DNA from: Gorillibacterium sp.
GTDB taxonomy: Bacteria; Bacillota; Bacilli; Paenibacillales; NBRC-103111
Length of the DNA: 7,983 nucleotides
Assembly: GCA_014380705.1 (NCBI GenBank)
Contig: JACMJI010000380.1
Span: 1 to 7,983 of the forward strand
Direction of reading: 5' to 3'
Of this stretch, positions 6,130 through 7,983 are shown one piece after another (position 1 is the first letter of the stretch; the number at the start of each line of letters is the position of its first letter). Position numbers and translations under genes: made by a program. The notes under the pieces were generated by a model. That model saw only the letters and a program-made list of their open reading frames with translations, was not told the origin of the DNA and made no database searches.

Positions 6130-7035
6130 ATGGAAAAGAGAAAATTCGGAAAAACAGATATGAACGTAAGTGTGCTTGGATTTGGTGGTTCGGAGATTGG
6201 AAGTCTGGACCCAAATGTCTCTGGCAAAACGGTGGAGGAGTTGCTTGATCGGGCGCTCGATGCCGGGTTGAACGTAATAGATACCGCAGAATGTTATGGA
6301 AATAGCGAAGAATTGATTGGAAATGCTGTACAGAATAGGCGGAGCGATTATTATTTGTTTACGAAATGTGGGCATCCAGCTGGCTTTAACCTTGAAGAAT
6401 GGGATCCCAAGCTTCTTGAATTATCGATTGAACGCAGCTTGCAACGCTTGAAGACAGATTATATCGATCTCATTCATTTGCATAGCTGTTCAGAAGAAGT
6501 ACTTAAGCGCGGAGATGTTATTGAGGTTTTAATCAAGGCGAAGGAGGCTGGAAAGGTACGCTATATCGGCTACAGTGGCGAGAATGAGGCCGCTTTATAC
6601 GCAGTAAATACAGGTCTATTTGACTCTCTGCAAACCTCAATCAACATTGCTGATCAACGGGGGATTGACCTTATTTTGCCGGAGGCTCGGAAGCGCGAGT
6701 TAGGTATTATCGCTAAAAGACCCATTGCCAATGTCGCTTGGGTTAATGGAACGCAGCCACCCGAAGATACCTATGCAACCGACTATTGGGAGCGACTTCG
6801 TAAGCTGAATTATTCCTTCCTGGAAGGTGACTTTGATGATACCGTTGCCACTGCTTTGCGTTTCACTCTGAGCATACCTGGAGTATGTACAGCAATTGTT
6901 GGAACAAGCAACCCGAACCGGTGGTTGGAGAATGCAAGATATTTGGAAAAGGGACTTTTGGCGCCTGGGATTATTCGCGATATCCGGGAGCAGTGGGGCA
7001 AAGTAGCAGAAGAGGATTGGATAGGTCTCGTTTAG
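6130..7035 (+). CDS. Aldo/keto reductase family protein
   Basis: 301 residues, the usual length of an NADPH-dependent (beta/alpha)8-barrel aldo/keto reductase. The catalytic tetrad is complete: D51 and Y56 in IDTAECYG, K79 in LFTKCGH, and H118 in YIDLIHLHS. The N-terminal FGKTDMNVSVLGFGG hairpin and strand is characteristic of the bacterial AKR11/12-like branch. The C-terminal VGTSNPNRWLENA segment near 257-269 is where the 2'-phosphate of NADPH is usually bound. Substrates in this branch are varied carbonyls (sugars, methylglyoxal, aldehydes); the true one is unknown. The ATG at 6130 follows GGAGGAGG (6115-6122) by 7 bases. The gene is divergent from the HAD phosphatase and ends 35 bases before its own terminator, so it is probably monocistronic. 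Nothing looks damaged. Confidence 0.92.
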   Translation: MEKRKFGKTDMNVSVLGFGGSEIGSLDPNVSGKTVEELLDRALDAGLNVIDTAECYGNSEELIGNAVQNRRSDYYLFTKCGHPAGFNLEEWDPKLLELSIERSLQRLKTDYIDLIHLHSCSEEVLKRGDVIEVLIKAKEAGKVRYIGYSGENEAALYAVNTGLFDSLQTSINIADQRGIDLILPEARKRELGIIAKRPIANVAWVNGTQPPEDTYATDYWERLRKLNYSFLEGDFDDTVATALRFTLSIPGVCTAIVGTSNPNRWLENARYLEKGLLAPGIIRDIREQWGKVAEEDWIGLV

Positions 7036-7070
7036 CTTAAGGCGAAGTGGGACCGTACAGTTGTATCTAA

Positions 7071-7102
7071 GGCACCGAATTCATTCGGTGCCGATTTTTT
7101 TT
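7071..7102 (+). terminator. Intrinsic terminator of the aldo/keto reductase gene
   Basis: GGCACCGA (7071-7078) pairs perfectly with TCGGTGCC (7085-7092) around the loop ATTCAT, followed by GA and eight T (7095-7102). There is no T run for the opposite direction, so it acts on plus-strand transcripts. Confidence 0.93.
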
Positions 7103-7156
7103 GGTCATGAAGCCTGAGGTGCCTATCGTTTGCCGAGGCATCTGATGCTTTTGGAG

Positions 7157-7179
7157 GTAACAATAACCGTCACAATAAC
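7157..7179. repeat. Two tandem 11-base copies of GT(A/C)ACAATAAC
   Basis: GTAACAATAAC (7157-7167) and GTCACAATAAC (7169-7179) differ at one base and have a 12-base period. Such spacing, about one helix turn, could suit a regulator, but no promoter is clearly tied to it. Confidence 0.4.
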
Positions 7180-7202
7180 ACTCGTTGTTAGTATAAACTA
7201 GC

Positions 7203-7291
7203 CGAAATGTTTGAGCGCCACTATTCATCACCCCCCGCTGGCCCATACGCCCGAAATAGCGCTCATTTTGAGCACTATTTCGCCGCCAGCG
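7203..7291. repeat. Imperfect hairpin repeat with an adjacent degenerate copy
   Basis: The main unit (7236-7291) has outer arms CGCTGGC/GCCAGCG (7236-7242 with 7285-7291), a 9/2-base internal bulge, then CGAAATAG/CTATTTCG (7252-7259 with 7275-7282), one mismatch, GCTCA/TGAGC (7261-7265 with 7269-7273) and a TTT loop. About 49 bases to the left, CGAAAT (7203-7208) and TTTGAGC-GCC-ACTATT (7210-7225) look like the same inner unit with part of one arm lost. No T run follows, so it is not a terminator. It has the form of a dispersed intergenic palindromic repeat, but copies elsewhere cannot be seen from this window. Confidence 0.6.
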
Positions 7292-7312
7292 TCCCAATAT
7301 GCATGCTACCCA

Positions 7313-7341
7313 TTGAATCGCGACCCATAGCATGATAGACT
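7313..7341 (+). promoter_or_regulatory. Weak candidate promoter of the VanW-family gene
   Basis: TTGAAT (7313-7318) and TAGACT (7336-7341) are spaced by 17 bases, each matching four of six consensus positions. The predicted transcript would start near 7348, just ahead of the ribosome site. Position is good, match is only moderate. Confidence 0.35.
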
Positions 7342-7362
7342 TTTTGGGAATGGGGTGAGTCC

Positions 7363-7983
7363 ATGAGGAGTAGAGGAATGAAAGCTTTCTACCTTACGGG
7401 TCGTCGATTTCTTGGCATACGCTACTACCGCTTGAAAAGGCGAATTCAGCTGCGATTGGGCAGAATATCTTTTTCTCGAAGCAAATCAGCTACCCCACTC
7501 CCTTATCAGGCCGCAACGCATCATTCGCTTCTCCTCCGACAACTGAAGAATGTGGACATGTGGATGCAGCATAACAAAGTGAAAAACTTATCGATTGCGT
7601 TGCCACGATTGAACGGGATCATCGTTCGTCCTGGTGAAACCTTTTCCTATTGGGATTTAATTGGCAAGCCTAATCGTCGCAAGGGCTATTTAGCGGGAAT
7701 GCACCTTGTGAGAGGAACCGTTCGCTCCGGAGTAGGTGGAGGGCTTTGTCAATTATCTAACCTAATCTATTGGATGACACTACATACGTCTTTGACAGTA
7801 ACCGAACGGCATCGACATAGCTATGATGTGTTTCCCGACTCCAACCGTACGTTGCCTTTTGGCTGTGGAGCAACCTGCTATTACAATTATATCGACCTGC
7901 AGATCAAGAATGAGACAGAGCATACGTTCCAATTGCAGCTTAGGCTTACCGATACCCACCTCGTTGGTGAGTGGCGGCAAAGC
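7363..7983 (+). CDS. VanW-family protein (3' end outside the window)
   Basis: 207 codons are open to the right edge with no stop; family proteins of this kind run to roughly 270-280 residues by recollection, so the C-terminus is missing. The VanW domain starts near 74. Its hallmarks are present: RPGETFSYWDLIGKP (89-103), VGGGLCQLSNLIYW (124-137), TERHRHSYDVFPDSNRT (147-163) and FGCGATCYYNYIDLQ (166-180). The N-terminus (about 10-40) is rich in Arg and Lys with no signal peptide. The domain was named from vanB-type vancomycin resistance clusters, where its role is unknown; stand-alone copies are common in Bacillales and do not imply resistance. Two starts are possible: ATG 7363 with GGGGTGAG 4 bases ahead, or ATG 7378 with AGGAG 7 bases ahead. 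The second has better spacing and would remove five residues. No other van gene is visible. Confidence 0.88.
   Translation, partial: MRSRGMKAFYLTGRRFLGIRYYRLKRRIQLRLGRISFSRSKSATPLPYQAATHHSLLLRQLKNVDMWMQHNKVKNLSIALPRLNGIIVRPGETFSYWDLIGKPNRRKGYLAGMHLVRGTVRSGVGGGLCQLSNLIYWMTLHTSLTVTERHRHSYDVFPDSNRTLPFGCGATCYYNYIDLQIKNETEHTFQLQLRLTDTHLVGEWRQS

Larger units (their letters stand above)
7036..7362. other. Non-coding stretch between the aldo/keto reductase and the VanW gene
   Basis: These 327 bases hold the terminator at 7071-7102, a short tandem repeat at 7157-7179, an imperfect hairpin repeat with a decayed copy (7203-7291) and a weak promoter for the VanW gene. An 88-codon minus-strand open frame (7067-7333) crosses the terminator and hairpin, has no ribosome site and resembles nothing I know, so I do not call it a gene. 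Confidence 0.7.

Noticed and set aside
6022..6375. Minus-strand open frame of 117 codons across the start of the aldo/keto reductase
   Set aside because: It overlaps the conserved N-terminal half of the reductase, including D51 and Y56, and has no ribosome site or family pattern.
7067..7333. Minus-strand open frame of 88 codons
   Set aside because: No ribosome site, it reads through a terminator and a palindromic repeat, and the protein has an odd composition with no recognisable domain.
7780..7980. Minus-strand open frame of 66 codons
   Set aside because: It lies wholly inside the well-conserved VanW coding region and is its shadow.
7363..7983. Vancomycin resistance locus
   Set aside because: Only the VanW domain is present; no ligase, dehydrogenase, dipeptidase of the VanX type or two-component system is visible.

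Overview
The window looks like ordinary chromosome from a low-to-mid GC Gram-positive bacterium of the Bacillales. A Paenibacillaceae member (Paenibacillus-like) is my best guess. The reasons are strong AGGAGG-type ribosome sites at 4-9 bases from the starts, TTG starts, intrinsic terminators with long T runs, and a mix of genes typical of that group: an M20 dipeptidase, a Gfo/Idh/MocA oxidoreductase, a HisJ-type PHP phosphatase, a YutF/NagD-type HAD phosphatase and a stand-alone VanW-domain protein. The genus is inference; no rRNA or other marker gene is present.

Layout. (1) Positions 1-3146, plus strand: the C-terminal half of an MFS efflux-type transporter (broken or cut off at its 5' side), an M20 metallopeptidase (635-1990) and a Gfo/Idh/MocA-type oxidoreductase (2055-3146). 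Gaps are 34 and 64 bases with no terminator between them, so they probably form one transcription unit, closed by a bidirectional terminator at 3189-3229. (2) Positions 3235-5935, minus strand: a YutF-like HAD phosphatase (5129-5935), then a LysR regulator (4072-4974) with a good sigma-A promoter of its own, then a PHP-domain histidinol-phosphatase-like enzyme (3235-4044) starting 27 bases after the LysR stop. In all three the Shine-Dalgarno sequence selects a start inside the longest open frame; two of these starts are TTG. (3) Positions 5936-6129: the divergent region between the HAD gene and a plus-strand aldo/keto reductase (6130-7035). It holds an 11-bp inverted repeat and a spaced direct repeat. 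The aldo/keto reductase ends at a textbook terminator (7071-7102). (4) Positions 7036-7362: a non-coding stretch with that terminator, an imperfect hairpin repeat with a decayed second copy, and a weak promoter for the last gene. (5) Positions 7363 to the window end: a VanW-family gene, open at the right edge.

How the genes work together: most are housekeeping or peripheral-metabolism enzymes with no common pathway visible. Possible links are uptake or efflux plus peptide hydrolysis in the left operon and LysR control of its downstream phosphatase gene. Both are inferred from position alone. I see no CRISPR array, RNA gene, complete mobile element or clearly new multi-gene system. The points most worth a second look are the halved MFS gene at the left edge, the loss of the EKP lysine in the oxidoreductase, and the repeat structures in the two intergenic regions.
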